Shown: piece by piece, positions 25,664-25,711 of the stretch | How positions within the stretch are numbered: the stretch's first letter is position 1 | Layout: every line of letters begins with the position of its first letter | Origin: Phycisphaerales bacterium UBA1910 | GTDB lineage: Bacteria > Planctomycetota > Phycisphaerae > Phycisphaerales > UBA1924 | DNA: 25,711 nucleotides | NCBI GenBank assembly: GCA_002337545.1 | Contig: DDGE01000060.1 | Span: 1 to 25,711, forward strand | Direction: 5' to 3' | Made by a program: the position numbers and the translations under genes | Notes under the pieces: generated by a model | The model's database searches: none | The model's input: only the letters and a program-made list of their open reading frames with translations | What the model was told of the DNA's origin: nothing

Positions 25664-25669
25664 CCCGCC

Positions 25670-25711
25670 ATGTCAAACACCGTTCAGGTCGACCACAATG
25701 AGCTCCCCACG
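25670..25711 (+). CDS. N-terminus of a gene running off the window
   Basis: ATG 25670 opens a frame of 14 codons (MSNTVQVDHNELPT) that runs off the right edge. A -10-like GATAAT sits just upstream. Too little is visible to assign a function, and the start itself is a prediction. Confidence 0.4.
   Translation, partial: MSNTVQVDHNELPT

Larger units (their letters stand above)
25173..25669. other. Gene-poor 497-bp stretch with inverted repeats
   Basis: No convincing intact gene is present. One plus frame from about 25178 to 25442 reads almost open (GPFGGVFRIDQDLIKRI, a stop at 25325-25327, then STETLLMLTRDGEFW), which may be a decayed gene or chance; an open 81-codon minus frame covers the same bases. 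Two inverted repeats are listed separately. No hairpin with a T tract was found after the kinase stop. Confidence 0.5.

Noticed and set aside
1..25711. tRNA, rRNA, CRISPR array, IS element or prophage genes
   Set aside because: No tRNA-like arm pattern, regularly spaced repeats, transposase or phage protein was seen on either strand by eye; the GGTTCGA-like string near 1314 belongs to the coding hairpin of the 1210 gene.

Overview
The window looks like a chromosomal segment from a marine-type planctomycete, most likely in or near the order Phycisphaerales. The reasons are: four secreted proteins ending in paired FFDVS repeats and a terminal Gly-Cys (the 'GC-type dockerin' C-terminus of Phycisphaerae); a PEP-CTERM-like protein with a VPAP variant; an H-X9-DG-type pseudopilin; and an ECF sigma factor overlapping a Ser/Thr kinase with TPRs, a pairing described for Planctomycetes. 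Base composition is moderate and even. I saw no IS element, CRISPR array, tRNA or rRNA.

Layout. 1-948 is the 3' part of rtcA (RNA 3'-phosphate cyclase). 1210-3631 holds a secreted carbohydrate-binding-like dockerin protein, a strong intrinsic terminator, and a GPH/MelB-type sugar symporter. On the minus strand, 8198 to 3663 reads PEP-CTERM-like secreted protein, cytoplasmic GH94 phosphorylase, pseudopilin (ATGA overlap with GH94) and a small membrane protein; it ends at an intrinsic terminator inside the antisense 3' end of the symporter gene. A lipoprotein of the PF10091/GH144 'glucoamylase' type (9891-8374, minus) is head-to-head with a LacI-family regulator (9911-10957). The regulator is followed closely by two large secreted proteins with helical-barrel glycosidase-like domains (10971-13268, 13284-16391). 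Convergent to these is a minus-strand pair: a 1287-residue FG-GAP propeller protein with dockerin (22175-18312), then a TIM-barrel hydrolase-like protein with dockerin (18278-16596). The ECF sigma factor and kinase (22286-25172) diverge from that pair. About 500 bp with no convincing gene follows, and a new CDS starts at the right edge.

How it may work together (inference). Exported helical-barrel enzymes cut an extracellular beta-glucan-like polymer, the symporter imports oligosaccharides, and the cytoplasmic GH94 enzyme phosphorolyses them. The LacI regulator probably controls the set: three copies of the 14-mer TGAAAACnnTTACA lie before the 1210 gene, before the 8198 operon, and between the lacI gene and the lipoprotein gene. 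GH144 is known for endo-beta-1,2-glucanase activity and GH94 includes beta-1,2-oligoglucan phosphorylases, so beta-1,2-glucan is one candidate substrate, but sequence alone does not settle it. The sigma/kinase pair may govern the second, LacI-site-free secreted operon.
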